A stretch of DNA of 64,000 nt from Sulfuriroseicoccus oceanibius. GTDB lineage: Bacteria > Verrucomicrobiota > Verrucomicrobiia > Verrucomicrobiales > SLCJ01. A program made the position numbers and the translations under genes. The notes under the pieces were generated by a model, which saw nothing but the letters and a program-made list of their open reading frames with translations, did no database searches and was not told the DNA's origin. Shown here piece by piece: positions 35,802 through 44,937 of the stretch (position 1 is the stretch's first letter; every line of letters starts with the position of its first letter). The stretch lies in assembly GCF_010681825.2 (NCBI RefSeq), contig NZ_CP066776.1:310001-374000 (forward strand). Direction: 5' to 3'.

Positions 35802-36671
35802 TCACCGGAAATCCCGCACCGCGCAGAGGGTGGCGACGGCCTGGCACCCGGCGGGCACGTTGTGCATTCGGAAAATCGCGGCACCACCGGCGATCCCCGC
35901 TTCGATTAGCGCGATCGTTCCAGCGTCGCGGGTCGTAGCGTCCGGCAGGTCGAGCACACGACCGATGACCGACTTGCGTGACACCGGCAGCAGCCACGGA
36001 TAGGCGAACTTTGCCGTGAGTTCGCCGAAGCGCTTGAGCAGTGTCAGGTTGTCCTCTCGCTGCTTGGCGAAATCGATCCCAGGGTCGAGCACGAGAGCAC
36101 CGCGCGGCACTCCTGCCGCGACCGCCGACTCAATGCGCGCGGCAAAGAACGCATCCAGCGCTGCCATCACATCGTCGTACGCTCGATGGGTTTGGGCCAC
36201 TTTCGGCGCCGCAGTGGTGTGCATGATGAGCAACGCCCGCCCGCCGGCTGCGCAAAGCCGCGCATTGGCATCGTCTTCCAGCCCACCGATATCGTTGAGC
36301 AAATCCCAGTCGAGATCGTTGATCGCCTCAACCACGTCTGGACGCCAGGTGTTGATCGCCACCAGCGGACGCTCGTCGACACCCATGGCAGCGGCAACCT
36401 CTTGCCACCGCACGAGGAACCCGCGCAGCCGCACGATCTCCTCCTCCACCGTGATGGGCTCGCGGTTGGTCCGGGCAGACTCCGCACCGACATCGATAAT
36501 CCCCGCTCCATCAGCCACCATCCGCCGGGCCCGACGCACAGCCTCCTCGGGGTCGAGCGTCCCGTCGTTGCAGAACGAATCGTCGGTGACATTCAATATC
36601 CCCATCACCAACGGCCGCTCAAACGTGAGCTTACGGTCGCTGTGCGGAATGAGCAAAGAGGGAACAGACAT
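35802..36671 (-). CDS. folP: Dihydropteroate synthase
   Basis: The 289-residue enzyme makes dihydropteroate from 4-aminobenzoate in folate synthesis. Motifs: MGILNVTDDSF at the pterin loop, IIDVGAESARTN, LLNDIGGL, VLDPGIDFAK and SRKSVIGRVL. Departures from the consensus are AESARTN for GESTRPG and RMHNV for RVHDV. Enzymes with such changes occur as divergent FolP types, so this could be a secondary copy. ATG 36671 was chosen because the frame further upstream starts only with TTG and overlaps the neighbouring gene. It lies 13 nt after the PHP gene, probably one operon. Confidence 0.88.
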   Translation of the reverse strand: MSVPSLLIPHSDRKLTFERPLVMGILNVTDDSFCNDGTLDPEEAVRRARRMVADGAGIIDVGAESARTNREPITVEEEIVRLRGFLVRWQEVAAAMGVDERPLVAINTWRPDVVEAINDLDWDLLNDIGGLEDDANARLCAAGGRALLIMHTTAAPKVAQTHRAYDDVMAALDAFFAARIESAVAAGVPRGALVLDPGIDFAKQREDNLTLLKRFGELTAKFAYPWLLPVSRKSVIGRVLDLPDATTRDAGTIALIEAGIAGGAAIFRMHNVPAGCQAVATLCAVRDFR

Positions 36672-36684
36672 CGCTCGGGATGGG

Positions 36685-37500
36685 TTAAGCAATTTCAATC
36701 AAGCTACGTTCACGTTTGGTGAACCGCGCCAAATGCCGGATCCCCGAACGTTTCGCCAACTCAAGTGCACGCTCAAAGTCGCGACCGATCTCGGACGGCG
36801 CATGGGCGTCTGATGAAATCACAATCGGCAACCCGGCCTCACCCGCGAGCTCGAGAAACCGCTGGTGCGGGTACTGCTCGGCGCACTCTTTGTGCCAACC
36901 CGCCGTATTGATCTCAAAACAGACATCGGCCTCGACCATCGCCTCGATCACCGGAACGAAGAACCGATCGAGATCACCGCCCGGCACATCGCCGAACTTT
37001 TTCACCAAATCCGGATGCCCCAGGATGTCGAAGCGCTTGCTGCGGATCATTGCCACATAGCAATCCCAGTACCGCTGCCACGTCTCCTCCGTCCCATTGG
37101 CGGAAATCCGGGACGCCAGACGCGGGTCGTCGATCGCCCATTCGCGGTCGATGTAATGCACGGAGCCTATCAGATAATCCCAGTCGGCATACGCGGCGAG
37201 CTGGTCGAGCCACGGTTCCTCACCCACGAGGAAGTCACATTCCATCCCGAGCTTCACCTTGAACTCAGCCGGAGCCACCTTCGCCACAGCATCCGCAGCC
37301 GCCCGAACCGACTCGATATAAAGGTCGAGTTTGTCCATCTCCATACGCCAGTCATCGTGGATCGTCGGCGACGGGTTGTGGTCGGAAGCTCCGTATTCCG
37401 CCAGCCCTCTCTCCACCGCCGCCAATGCGTAATCGGTTGGCGTACCTTCGGCGTGATGGCACAGGGTGTTGTGCGTGTGGTAGTCGGTGAGCTGCATCAT
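36685..37500 (-). CDS. hisK: Histidinol-phosphatase of the PHP family
   Basis: The 271-residue product carries PHP metal-binding motifs in order: DYHTHNTLCHHAEG, YGASDHNP, KLGMECDF, LIGSVHYID, DILGHPDL, EINTAGWHKECAEQYPH and VISSDAHAPSEIG. It matches HisK/HisJ histidinol-phosphatases, which perform the penultimate step of histidine synthesis in the cytoplasm. Length is typical. It is upstream of folP with a 13-nt gap; no other his genes are nearby. Confidence 0.9.
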   Translation of the reverse strand: MMQLTDYHTHNTLCHHAEGTPTDYALAAVERGLAEYGASDHNPSPTIHDDWRMEMDKLDLYIESVRAAADAVAKVAPAEFKVKLGMECDFLVGEEPWLDQLAAYADWDYLIGSVHYIDREWAIDDPRLASRISANGTEETWQRYWDCYVAMIRSKRFDILGHPDLVKKFGDVPGGDLDRFFVPVIEAMVEADVCFEINTAGWHKECAEQYPHQRFLELAGEAGLPIVISSDAHAPSEIGRDFERALELAKRSGIRHLARFTKRERSLIEIA

Positions 37501-37746
37501 GGATCGAACTTGCCCAACACCGCGCCCTCACGCAACCGCGGATCGCCTCACCTCCGCCCGGCGTCATCACCCCACCTCCGACGCGAATCCAACAATTACG
37601 TGCGATGAATCCAATTTTCAGCGTGGCAATCCCGTGCGAATCTGATTGAGTCTTTCTGCCTCACTTTGATAGTGACTCCGGCAAACCGAGTGGCACCCCT
37701 GCAATCCCCCCGCAAATTGGGGCCAAGCCATGACCGACTCACGACC

Positions 37747-38820
37747 ATGACAGACTTCGCTTTTCCAAAGCCCAACCGATTCACCTCGCAGTTGTTCGAC
37801 AAACTGAGCCGGCACCCGAAACGTGTCGTTTTCACCGAGGGCGAGGACATCCGTGTCATCCGCGTAGCTGCCGAATGTGTCCGTCGCGAGGTCATCGCAC
37901 CCATTTTGCTCGGACGGATCTCCGAGATGAAGCGCATCGCCGATGAACACGGCGTCAGTCTGTCGATGGTCCGTTTGATCGAACCCGCCGAGTCCTCGGA
38001 CTTCGGGCTTTTCTGCGACCGCTTCCGCCGCATGGAGCGCTACCGCAAAATTTACGCCTCGGAAAAAGACGCGTCCGGCTTCATGTCACGCCCGGCTTAC
38101 TTCGGCGCCATGATGGTGCAATACGGTCAGGCAGACGCCCTGGTCGCAGGTAACCAGGTGGCTCCCATTTCGGTTTTCCGTCCGCTTTTGCAGATGATCA
38201 AACCGCTCGCCACCGTGCCAGCCGTCTACTCCACCATCGTCATGGTCGACGACCGCGAGTCCCTGCCAAAAGACCGCATTCTCTTCCTCTCCGACTGCGG
38301 GATCAACCCGGAGCCAACCGCGGAACATCTCGCCGCCATGTCCGTCGAGACCGCACGCCTTTGCCGCCACCTGGAAGGACGCAGCCCGCGCGTCGCCATG
38401 CTCAGCTACTCAAACAAAGGCTCCGCAGTCTCCACCAGCACCCGCAAAATGGAGGCTGCCACCGCATTGGCCCGCGAGCTCGCACGACGCGAATTGGTCG
38501 ACCTTTCCATCGAAGGGGAAATCCAGGCCGATGTCGCATTGGTCCCAGCCGTGGCCGCCAATAAAGTCCCGAACTCCGTCCTCGGTGGCGCTGCCGATGT
38601 GCTCATCTTCCCGTCACTCGACGCCTCGCACATCGCCTACAAACTGCTGACACACTTTGCAGGGCTCAAACCCTACGGCCAAATCATCCAAGGCCTCACC
38701 CGCCCGGCCGCACAGGTTTCCCGCTCGGCCTCTGAGGAACAAATCCTCGGAACCGCAGCAGCCGTCGCCGTCGAGGCGATCGAATACCGCAAGCTCTATG
38801 GCGGTGACGACGAGGTTTGA
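37747..38820 (+). CDS. pta: Phosphate acetyltransferase
   Basis: The 357-residue protein matches the PTA_PTB family: KRVVFTEGEDIRVIRVA, PILLGRISEMKR, YFGAMMVQYGQADALVAG, LSDCGINPEPTAEHLA, RVAMLSYSNKGSA and the C-terminal KVPNSVLGGAADVLIFPSLDASHIAYKLLTHF. It interconverts acetyl-CoA and acetyl phosphate. It is the short form without the DRTGG N-terminal domain. ATG 37747 was chosen because the first conserved residues follow it closely; no ackA is adjacent. A strong terminator ends the gene. Confidence 0.93.
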   Translation: MTDFAFPKPNRFTSQLFDKLSRHPKRVVFTEGEDIRVIRVAAECVRREVIAPILLGRISEMKRIADEHGVSLSMVRLIEPAESSDFGLFCDRFRRMERYRKIYASEKDASGFMSRPAYFGAMMVQYGQADALVAGNQVAPISVFRPLLQMIKPLATVPAVYSTIVMVDDRESLPKDRILFLSDCGINPEPTAEHLAAMSVETARLCRHLEGRSPRVAMLSYSNKGSAVSTSTRKMEAATALARELARRELVDLSIEGEIQADVALVPAVAANKVPNSVLGGAADVLIFPSLDASHIAYKLLTHFAGLKPYGQIIQGLTRPAAQVSRSASEEQILGTAAAVAVEAIEYRKLYGGDDEV

Positions 38821-38838
38821 TTCTCACTCCAAACAAAG

Positions 38839-38870
38839 AAGGCGCCGTGCATCACGGCGCCTTTTTTTTG
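38839..38870 (+). terminator. Rho-independent terminator of pta
   Basis: A perfect 11-bp stem (aaggcgccgtg/cacggcgcctt) with a 3-nt loop and eight T, 18 nt after the pta stop. Confidence 0.95.
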
Positions 38871-38929
38871 CTTTTGAGAGTGCTGGGTTCGTCGAAGTCC
38901 CCCGGAATCAATTACCCTATGAGCCGAGT

Positions 38930-39646
38930 CTAGCTGGCAGCTTCAGATGCCTGTTCCGACTCCCACACGCGCAGTTCGAGCGCGGATCTCGCGGCATCGG
39001 TCTCGGCAATCTTCTTGCTCGGCCCCTTGCCACTTCCCAGCGTCATGTCATTCCAACGCACTTCGGCTTCGAAGGTCTTGTCATGATCCGGGCCCGACTC
39101 CGCTACCGTCACATAGGAAGGCCCCGCGTTACCAATGCTTTGCAGCACCTCCTGCAGCTCCCCTTTCGGGTTGGTTTCCATCAATTGGTCTTCCTCATCG
39201 GAAATCGCATCCAACTCGGGGCGGCAAATGCTGACAATCACCTCGCGCACCGCATCCAGCGAGCTGTCGAGATAGACCGCTCCAATCAGAGCTTCGTAAG
39301 CATCCGCCAAAGTCGACGAGCGCTGACGGCCACCATTCGCTTCCTCACCTTTGCCCAACAACACAAAGTCACCGAGGGAAATACGATCGGCAAAAACACG
39401 CAATCCGGAACGCGATACCAGACGCGCTCGCAACTTGGTCAAACGCCCCTCGCGAAACTGCGGAAACCGACGATACAACTCCTCTGTCAGCACCAACTGA
39501 AGAACGGCGTCCCCCAAAAACTCCAGACGCTGGTTGTCGAAATGCGGCTTGATCGACTCATACGCAAGACTGGGATGCGTTAGAGCCTCTCCTAACAAGA
39601 GAGAGTTGCGGAACTTGTAGCCAAGTTGTTGTTCGAGCGTCTTCAT
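38930..39646 (-). CDS. rnc: Ribonuclease III
   Basis: The 238-residue enzyme has the RNase III signature NQRLEFLGDAVLQ (residues 38-50, catalytic Glu42 and Asp46), the second site STLADAYEALIGAVYLD (Asp115, Glu118) and a C-terminal double-stranded RNA-binding domain (about 160-228, ending GKGPSKKIAETDAARSAL). It processes rRNA precursors and duplex RNA. The first position of the signature is Gln rather than the usual Glu, which is a tolerated variant. Confidence 0.96.
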   Translation of the reverse strand: MKTLEQQLGYKFRNSLLLGEALTHPSLAYESIKPHFDNQRLEFLGDAVLQLVLTEELYRRFPQFREGRLTKLRARLVSRSGLRVFADRISLGDFVLLGKGEEANGGRQRSSTLADAYEALIGAVYLDSSLDAVREVIVSICRPELDAISDEEDQLMETNPKGELQEVLQSIGNAGPSYVTVAESGPDHDKTFEAEVRWNDMTLGSGKGPSKKIAETDAARSALELRVWESEQASEAAS

Positions 39647-39747
39647 TGTGTGGCAATCGTTGACTGCATTAACCCGACCAGGATCATCCTATCCAGAGAA
39701 AACTCTGAACATCCTGGGGGGCGAAGATCCACTCACCGGTAGAAAAA

Positions 39748-39823
39748 TGGGGTGACTGACGGGGCTCGAACCCGCGACAACCGGAATCACAATCCGGGGC
39801 TCTACCACTGAGCTACAGTCACC
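39748..39823 (-). tRNA. tRNA-His (GTG)
   Basis: A full cloverleaf is visible on the minus strand: acceptor GTGACTG/CAGTCAC, D arm GCTCAGTGGTAGAGC, anticodon stem CCGGA/TCCGG with loop TTGTGAT, T arm with GGTTCGAACCC, and an encoded CCA. The G before the acceptor (G-1) faces discriminator C73, the identity element of tRNA-His. A T-run follows the CCA. Confidence 0.97.
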
Positions 39824-40062
39824 ATCGACATCAACACAACCAGAGCGGCCGGTCGAATCCGATTCAGGGAGTTGGAAAGTAGTCGTAGATTTAAGGATTT
39901 CCAGAAAAAAATGCAGCGTTTTCCACGCGCCACGCGAATGAAGAAATACAATCCCCCACCAATCCCTCATGATGAACAAGTTGCAAAAACGCACCGCGAT
40001 CGAAAATTCGGCAAGGTTCAGCGCCCCCCAGCGTCCACGGCCAGCACCCGCCCCACCGCATC

Positions 40063-40836
40063 ATGACCACCCTGACCGACACGTCGACTGAAACCTATAT
40101 CCCTGCCCCCTCTCCGGCCCTGGGGACCGGCGAGGTACACGCCTACTATGAGTCGTTGCTCAAAGGACTGACCCAACGCGTCGACAACTATTCTTCATTG
40201 ATCCAAGGCTACGGCAGTCTCGCATTGATGGACGACAACGTGGATCCCGAGCTCGCCACGAACATCGAGCGCATGAAGCAGGCCGGCGAGGAAACCTCCC
40301 GCCTCATGGGTCGCCTGCTCACCTTGGTCAATTGCCCCAGAGCAGTGCGCCAGGAAGTCCACCCCAATACCTTTTTCCCCACGCTGGAACGCGGCATCCG
40401 GCAACTAGGCGACAGCTACGGCACCGCAATCGCCATCTCAATCGCCCCCGGACTTCCGGCAATCAACGCGGACCCGTCCAGAATCTGGGAATGCCTCGCC
40501 GAATTGCTCCGCAACGCCTGCGAAGCATCCCAGGGAATGTCCGACAAAGCAGTCGCCTTCGACGTCGTCCAAGCGAAGGACTCGCGTGGGCGCCGCCTCG
40601 ATGAAGTTCACGCCATCGTAACCAACTCGGGAGCGGACATCCCCGAGGACGTCATCAGAGACGTCTTCCTTCCCTTTCACTCGACCAAATCCTCGCAAGC
40701 GCCCGACCATTTCGGGTTGGGCTTGCCGGTTGCTGCAGCCTTGGCTCAAAGCATGGGCGGCCACATCGACTTGATGTCGGCGAACTCGACGACGAAAGCA
40801 CGGCTCCGCCTGAAAACCTGCAGGCCGCACATGTAA
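40063..40836 (+). CDS. Histidine-kinase-like ATPase lacking the phospho-acceptor histidine
   Basis: The 257-residue soluble protein is a NtrB/hybrid-kinase transmitter without sensor domain. The dimerisation helices (about 30-100) read GLTQRVDNYSSLIQGYG where active kinases have G-A-H-D-F-N-N-L-L-x-x-I-x-G-Y, so the histidine is Gln38. The ATPase part is preserved: N-box LAELLRNACEAS, IVTNSGADIPED, FLPFHSTKSS and HFGLGLPVAAALAQSMGG. No response regulator is next to it. It may bind ATP and act as a regulator or adaptor, or have lost signalling. It is divergent from tRNA-His. Confidence 0.82.
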   Translation: MTTLTDTSTETYIPAPSPALGTGEVHAYYESLLKGLTQRVDNYSSLIQGYGSLALMDDNVDPELATNIERMKQAGEETSRLMGRLLTLVNCPRAVRQEVHPNTFFPTLERGIRQLGDSYGTAIAISIAPGLPAINADPSRIWECLAELLRNACEASQGMSDKAVAFDVVQAKDSRGRRLDEVHAIVTNSGADIPEDVIRDVFLPFHSTKSSQAPDHFGLGLPVAAALAQSMGGHIDLMSANSTTKARLRLKTCRPHM

Positions 40837-40926
40837 CGTGTGCGGATACCGCCTGGTTCCGCCAGGTTACCGCACCAGCCTCCCGGAATCCTCCGAGGAG
40901 GCTCATTTGCGTTTCCGCCGCTGGGA

Positions 40927-42234
40927 CTACGAGAGTAGCGCCTTGCGCAGGCCCGCCTCCACGACTTCCAACGTGTGATCGATGTCCGCCTCGCTGTGGG
41001 CGCAGGAAATGAACCCGGTCTCGTACGCCGACGGAGCGAAGTACACCCCGTCCGCCAGAGTCGAATGGAAGAAGGTATTGAACACAGCCCCATCCGACGC
41101 CATGGAGTCCTGCAGGTTACGCACCGGCTTCTCGTTGAAGAACAAACAGAACATGGATCCGACACGGTGCAGCGTCAGCGGGCGACCGATGTCTGCAAGG
41201 ATCCCGCGAAGCCCGGCTTCCAAACGCGCTCCGAGCTTCTCCAAGTGAGCGTAGCCATCGATACGCTCCATTTCGCGCAACTGGGCGAGCCCCGCGGCCA
41301 TTGCCAATGGGTTTCCACTCAGTGTTCCCGCTTGGTAGACAGGCCCGAGAGGCGCGAGACAATCCATGATCTCAGCGCGCCCGCCGAAGGCACCAACCGG
41401 CAGCCCTCCACCGATCACCTTGCCCATCGCCGTCAGGTCCGGAGTGATACCGACCAACTCTTGCACACCACCCTTGGCGACGCGGAAGCCGGTCATCACC
41501 TCATCGAAAATCAACACCGTGCCGTTCTTGGTAGTCAGCTCACGCAGGAACGCGTGGAAGCCCTCGTCAGGCAGGATCAACCCCGCATTGGCAGGAATCG
41601 GCTCGAGGATCAGCGCTGCAATATCCTCTCCCTGCTCGGCAAAGACGCGCTCCAATGCTTCGCGATCGTTGAATGGGACGACGATCGTCTCGGCGGCAAA
41701 GCCCGCAGGCACGCCAGCAGAATCCGGAGTCCCCTGGGTCAGCGCACCCGATCCGGCCGCCACCAACAACGAATCAACATGCCCGTGGTAGCAGCCGTCG
41801 AACTTCACCACCTTCGAACGTCCGGTGTAGCCTCGGGCCAAGCGAATAGCCGACATCGTAGCTTCGGTGCCCGAATTCACCATGCGCACTTTTTCCACCG
41901 ACGGCACCCAATCGCGGATCAGCTCGGCAATTTCGACCTCGTATGGGTTGGGAATCCCGAACGACACACCATTGGCAGCAGCCGTGCGCACGGCATCGAC
42001 GACAACATCCGGAGCGTGACCAAGAATGGCAGGCCCCCAAGTGCCGACATAATCGAGCAATTCGCGTCCATCCACATCCCAAACGCGCGAGCCCTTGGCG
42101 CGATCAACAAAAAACGGGTTCCCTCCCACGCTGCGGAATGCACGCACAGGCGAGTTCACTCCGCCTGGGATCAGGGTCTTGGCTTGAGTGAACAAATCAG
42201 CGGACTTCGGGCCTTGGGTCGATGGCTGGGACAT
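40927..42234 (-). CDS. hemL: Glutamate-1-semialdehyde 2,1-aminomutase
   Basis: The 435-residue PLP enzyme makes 5-aminolevulinate in the C5 haem pathway. It shows [17 protein letters not shown], the substrate-binding [48 protein letters not shown] and the PLP lysine in [17 protein letters not shown] (Lys272). Length matches the family. It ends 91 nt from the converging kinase-like gene; the gap has two GC-rich hairpins but no T-run. Haem supply fits the cytochrome-type protein elsewhere in the window. Confidence 0.96.
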   Translation of the reverse strand: MSQPSTQGPKSADLFTQAKTLIPGGVNSPVRAFRSVGGNPFFVDRAKGSRVWDVDGRELLDYVGTWGPAILGHAPDVVVDAVRTAAANGVSFGIPNPYEVEIAELIRDWVPSVEKVRMVNSGTEATMSAIRLARGYTGRSKVVKFDGCYHGHVDSLLVAAGSGALTQGTPDSAGVPAGFAAETIVVPFNDREALERVFAEQGEDIAALILEPIPANAGLILPDEGFHAFLRELTTKNGTVLIFDEVMTGFRVAKGGVQELVGITPDLTAMGKVIGGGLPVGAFGGRAEIMDCLAPLGPVYQAGTLSGNPLAMAAGLAQLREMERIDGYAHLEKLGARLEAGLRGILADIGRPLTLHRVGSMFCLFFNEKPVRNLQDSMASDGAVFNTFFHSTLADGVYFAPSAYETGFISCAHSEADIDHTLEVVEAGLRKALLS

Positions 42235-42504
42235 AATGAATAATCAGTAGGGTCTGCGTGTCGTATCCAACATGGCAAATTTCCGCGCAATTTCACCACC
42301 AATCCCGTACATCCACGGATTAATCCGCAACGGGAAGCCACGTCCGCGTCATCACAAGAAGATCCCGGCACGCCGGCTTGTCGAGCTCCCAGCCTTCACC
42401 ATCCCACTGACCAACCGGGCGATCGCACGCCAACTCCAAGCATCTCCTCGCCGCCGCCGCTCGATTTGATAGGCTCACTCACAGCAACCACCCACCGCTC
42501 ATCT

Positions 42505-43239
42505 ATGAAGTTCGCCTCGTTTTTCCTCATCGCGCTCTCGCTGGCTCTCACCTTCTCCTCCAGCGCAAACGATCGCCGCTCAGACATCGAACGCTCGAAG
42601 CTAATGCGCGAACCCGGCGCCCTCTACCTCGAGGACCTCACGCCCAAGCCCAAGAACCGGATTGAGTTGATCATCCTCGAACCTGCCCAGGCCTACGGCG
42701 ATACCAAGGCCCAACGCCAACTTGGCGTATTCCCCCGCAACCGTGTCGTCGAACTGATCGCGGTTTCCGAGTTCGCCTACAAAGTGCGCGGGCAAGCCCG
42801 CAACGGCCGCCTCGCCGGCTGGGTCTCGAAAAAGCTTGTCGGATCCAAGGACAAAGACCTGGAGACCAAACTTAATGCCGTGATCAAACGCCACCAACTG
42901 GTCGAAGAACTCATCGCCAAGCGCCAGATCGCCATCGGAATGACACCCGAGGAGGTCAGCCGCGTCCTCGGCACGCCGACCCGCAGGGAAAGCAAACTCA
43001 CCACCAAGGGCCAGCAATCCGCCTGGGAATACATCACCTACGACACCATCACCCACTTCGAATACCTGCGCGATCCACGCACCGGCCAGACCTACAAACG
43101 GGCCGTCAGCACAGAGAAAGTGGAAACCGGCAAAGTCCGTGTCGAATTCACCGATGGCGTGGCCACCGCGATCTCCGAAACCGAGGACGACCCAGCCGCC
43201 GGCGGAGTCAAAATCATTCCCGTTCCATTTATCTGGTGA
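42505..43239 (+). CDS. Exported hypothetical protein with SH3-like and SmpA/BamE-like parts
   Basis: ATG 42505 precedes a signal peptide (FASFFLIALSLALTFSSSA). The 244-residue protein has an SH3-like region (about 50-120: FPRNRVVELIAVSEFAYKVRG, NGRLAGWVSKKLVG). A later part, IAIGMTPEEVSRVLGTPTRRESK followed by aromatic strands (WEYITYDT), resembles the BamE/SmpA fold, which begins with the same GMT-x-x-x-V-x-x-x-L-G-x-P pattern. Function unknown, probably envelope-associated. It lies 66 nt before tRNA-Cys. Confidence 0.75.
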   Translation: MKFASFFLIALSLALTFSSSANDRRSDIERSKLMREPGALYLEDLTPKPKNRIELIILEPAQAYGDTKAQRQLGVFPRNRVVELIAVSEFAYKVRGQARNGRLAGWVSKKLVGSKDKDLETKLNAVIKRHQLVEELIAKRQIAIGMTPEEVSRVLGTPTRRESKLTTKGQQSAWEYITYDTITHFEYLRDPRTGQTYKRAVSTEKVETGKVRVEFTDGVATAISETEDDPAAGGVKIIPVPFIW

Positions 43240-43305
43240 TGAACCGTTGACATCCCGCATTTCGCGGTTATGTCTTTCTTCCCTGACCGGCAACACCCGG
43301 TCAAC

Positions 43306-43379
43306 GGCGAGATAGCCAAGTGGTAAGGCACGGCTCTGCAAAAGCTGCATCGCGGGTTCGATTCCCGCTCTCGCCTCCA
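43306..43379 (+). tRNA. tRNA-Cys (GCA)
   Basis: Acceptor GGCGAGA/TCTCGCC, D arm GCCAAGTGGTAAGGC, anticodon stem CGGCT/AGCTG with loop CTGCAAA, T arm GGGTTCGATTCCC, discriminator T73 and encoded CCA. U73 and the GCA anticodon identify cysteine. A terminator follows eight bases after the CCA. The accessory tract up to 46.8 kb begins just beyond. Confidence 0.97.
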
Positions 43380-43386
43380 ATTTTCT

Positions 43387-43415
43387 AACCCCCTGGTATC
43401 CAGGGGGTTATTTTG
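43387..43415 (+). terminator. Terminator of tRNA-Cys
   Basis: A perfect 10-bp stem (aaccccctgg/ccagggggtt) with a 3-nt loop followed by ATTTTG. Confidence 0.9.
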
Positions 43416-43512
43416 TTCCCAGAAACAACCAGACCGCCCCATGTCAGTCATATGTCAGTTGTTTCCGTCCACGCTCTGCAACGTTCGGTGAGGCCTGAGT
43501 AGATATTTTCCC

Positions 43513-43786
43513 TGTCGACATCCAACACACGGAGCACAGCGACCCACTGGACCACCGGATTGCACCCGGCAATCCCTCAGTCGCAGGACTACGCTGAAAG
43601 ACCAGCCCCCGAAGAGCCGCGATCACTGCGCCCGGCTCCACCTGCAATCAAAAGCAGTGATTCTCACTGCACTCCAAGCATCCCACCACGGCCCACAGGC
43701 CTCCCATCGGCCGCCCACCGCTGGGCTGTCGACATCCACCACACGGAGCGCGGCGACCCACTGGACCACCGGATTGCACCCGGCAA
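43513..43786. repeat. 60-bp direct repeat pair
   Basis: Positions 43513-43572 and 43727-43786 are the same 60 bp with three substitutions, 214 bp apart (start tgtcgacatcca, end gcacccggcaa). Neither copy is in a credible gene. The stretch 43440-44937 otherwise holds repeats and no recognisable gene. Confidence 0.8.
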
Positions 43787-43944
43787 CCAAACCAAAGGAG
43801 CGCCGCGACCACTTCCCCCTAAAACATAACAACCTAAAACCATCCTCCCCCCCACTGCGCACGGAGTGATTCAGGACCCGCACAAATGCCACTGACTTTA
43901 GCCCCAGCGCCATCAAGCCCCCGCTGAAAGCGAGCCTCATAACA

Positions 43945-44086
43945 GCCTGGGGTCAGCGAGCCTAAGCGAGCGCCACCCCAGGTAGACCAGCGCCCCCAAA
44001 CATCGGCCGAGCGTACGATTCCACCAAGGCGCAGCAGGCTCCCGATGGCCGCAGGAGAACACGACGACGCACCTCAAGTTAGTGCC
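43945..44086. repeat. CTAACTTA-ended dispersed element, copy C
   Basis: It ends ctcaagttagtgcc and shares cggccgagcgtacgat and ccaaggcg with copy A at 17200-17355, in the same orientation. Its left end is less clear. No coding capacity; antisense open frames here are not protein-like. Confidence 0.68.
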
Positions 44087-44115
44087 ATTCATGCCTGTCT
44101 TGGTTCTATCCTCAA

Positions 44116-44288
44116 CACAGATACGCCCGCCGCACGCAGCGGCTGATGCAATGCCTCGCCGCGCAAGCGGCACCTTACCTCTGGTTTCCGGAGGAGGAAA
44201 CCACACTAAGCATGCACGAAGTGGAGCGCAGTTAATGGTAGAACGTGTCCTCCTCCGGTCGGACGGTGAGGTTTCGAGCCGTCGTCAT
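44116..44288 (-). pseudogene. 5' fragment of a second RAYT transposase gene, interrupted
   Basis: On the minus strand, ATG 44288 starts MTTARNLTVRPEEDTFYH, identical but for one residue to the start of the RAYT gene at 46686. After an 84-bp insertion (44154-44237), homology resumes with CISRCVRRAYLC and ends at 44116. DNA similarity also covers about 50 bp upstream of the start (to about 44340). Only the first 30 codons exist, so the copy is dead. Confidence 0.82.
44154..44237. mobile_element. 84-bp hairpin insertion in the RAYT fragment
   Basis: The intact RAYT reads gcaatggtagaac at this point. Here the two halves are separated by 84 bp, and the tetranucleotide aatg occurs on both sides (44150-44153 and 44234-44237), like a target duplication. 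The insert has a 5-bp stem with GCAA loop (gccgc-gcaa-gcggc), the bases accttacc, then ggtttcc/ggaaacc. That layout recalls the first two hairpins of the three-hairpin element. Confidence 0.65.
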
Positions 44289-44340
44289 GTAAACGATAAC
44301 GCCCGAAACCGCCCATCAGATCCCAGAAAATGCCTGTCCC

Positions 44341-44937
44341 GGTTTTATCGCTAACGCCGTGCTGCTGCAACCGCACTGGAGGCACAGCCAGCAACTCGAA
44401 CCTGCCGAACCCATCGTAATCCCAGCGACCACAGCACACAGCTAACAGAAGAGAATCAACTACATCATAAATTTTGGTGAAACAGAGGACGGCTCTGCTG
44501 GGAAGCAACCGCTCCAAGGGATAGCCAGAACCAAGGGCGACAGACAAAAAGGTCGCTACACAAACCGGGGAGCACACCATCCGACTGCGGTCAGAGGGTG
44601 TGCTCCTATCTGCATCATAATCCAAAGCACACAGCACCGCGCAGCCGCGCACCTACTGTCTGGAGCCCTTGGGCATCCCTCAAAAAATCCACCCAAAACG
44701 CACCCAAGCCACCACTCAAATGGCCGCTCCCATCATAACCGCCATCCATCCCTACGATCAGAATGGAACCAAAACACGATCAGAGCATGGAAATTTCACG
44801 TGAATCGAACGACATCAATTAGGAAATACCGCTCGATATCAAAGTGGCGCGTAACACATACTTCCGAGCTTTTTCGCCGCTTTCATACCATCCGACACGC
44901 CGCCAACCGGCGAATCGGACTCACTTGACACCTGCAG
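44341..44937. other. 597-bp intergenic region, no gene recognised
   Basis: The stretch follows the RAYT fragment. Composition is irregular, with A+T-rich patches near 44800-44930. Open frames on either strand lack start signals and protein-like composition. A small inverted repeat (agcacacc...ggtgtgct) lies at about 44571-44610. I see no RNA gene or known motif in it. Confidence 0.45.

Noticed and set aside
40838-40905. GC-rich hairpins between the kinase-like gene and hemL as a bidirectional terminator
   Set aside because: Stems are strong but no T-run follows on either strand; left unannotated.
43092-43451. Minus-strand open frame of 119 codons with a RRERESNPRCSFCRAV-type segment
   Set aside because: It reads antisense through tRNA-Cys; this peptide pattern is a well-known mis-annotation across tRNA genes.
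44206-44652. 148-codon minus-strand frame in the accessory tract
   Set aside because: It crosses the RAYT fragment in another frame and has Cys-rich, non-protein-like composition.
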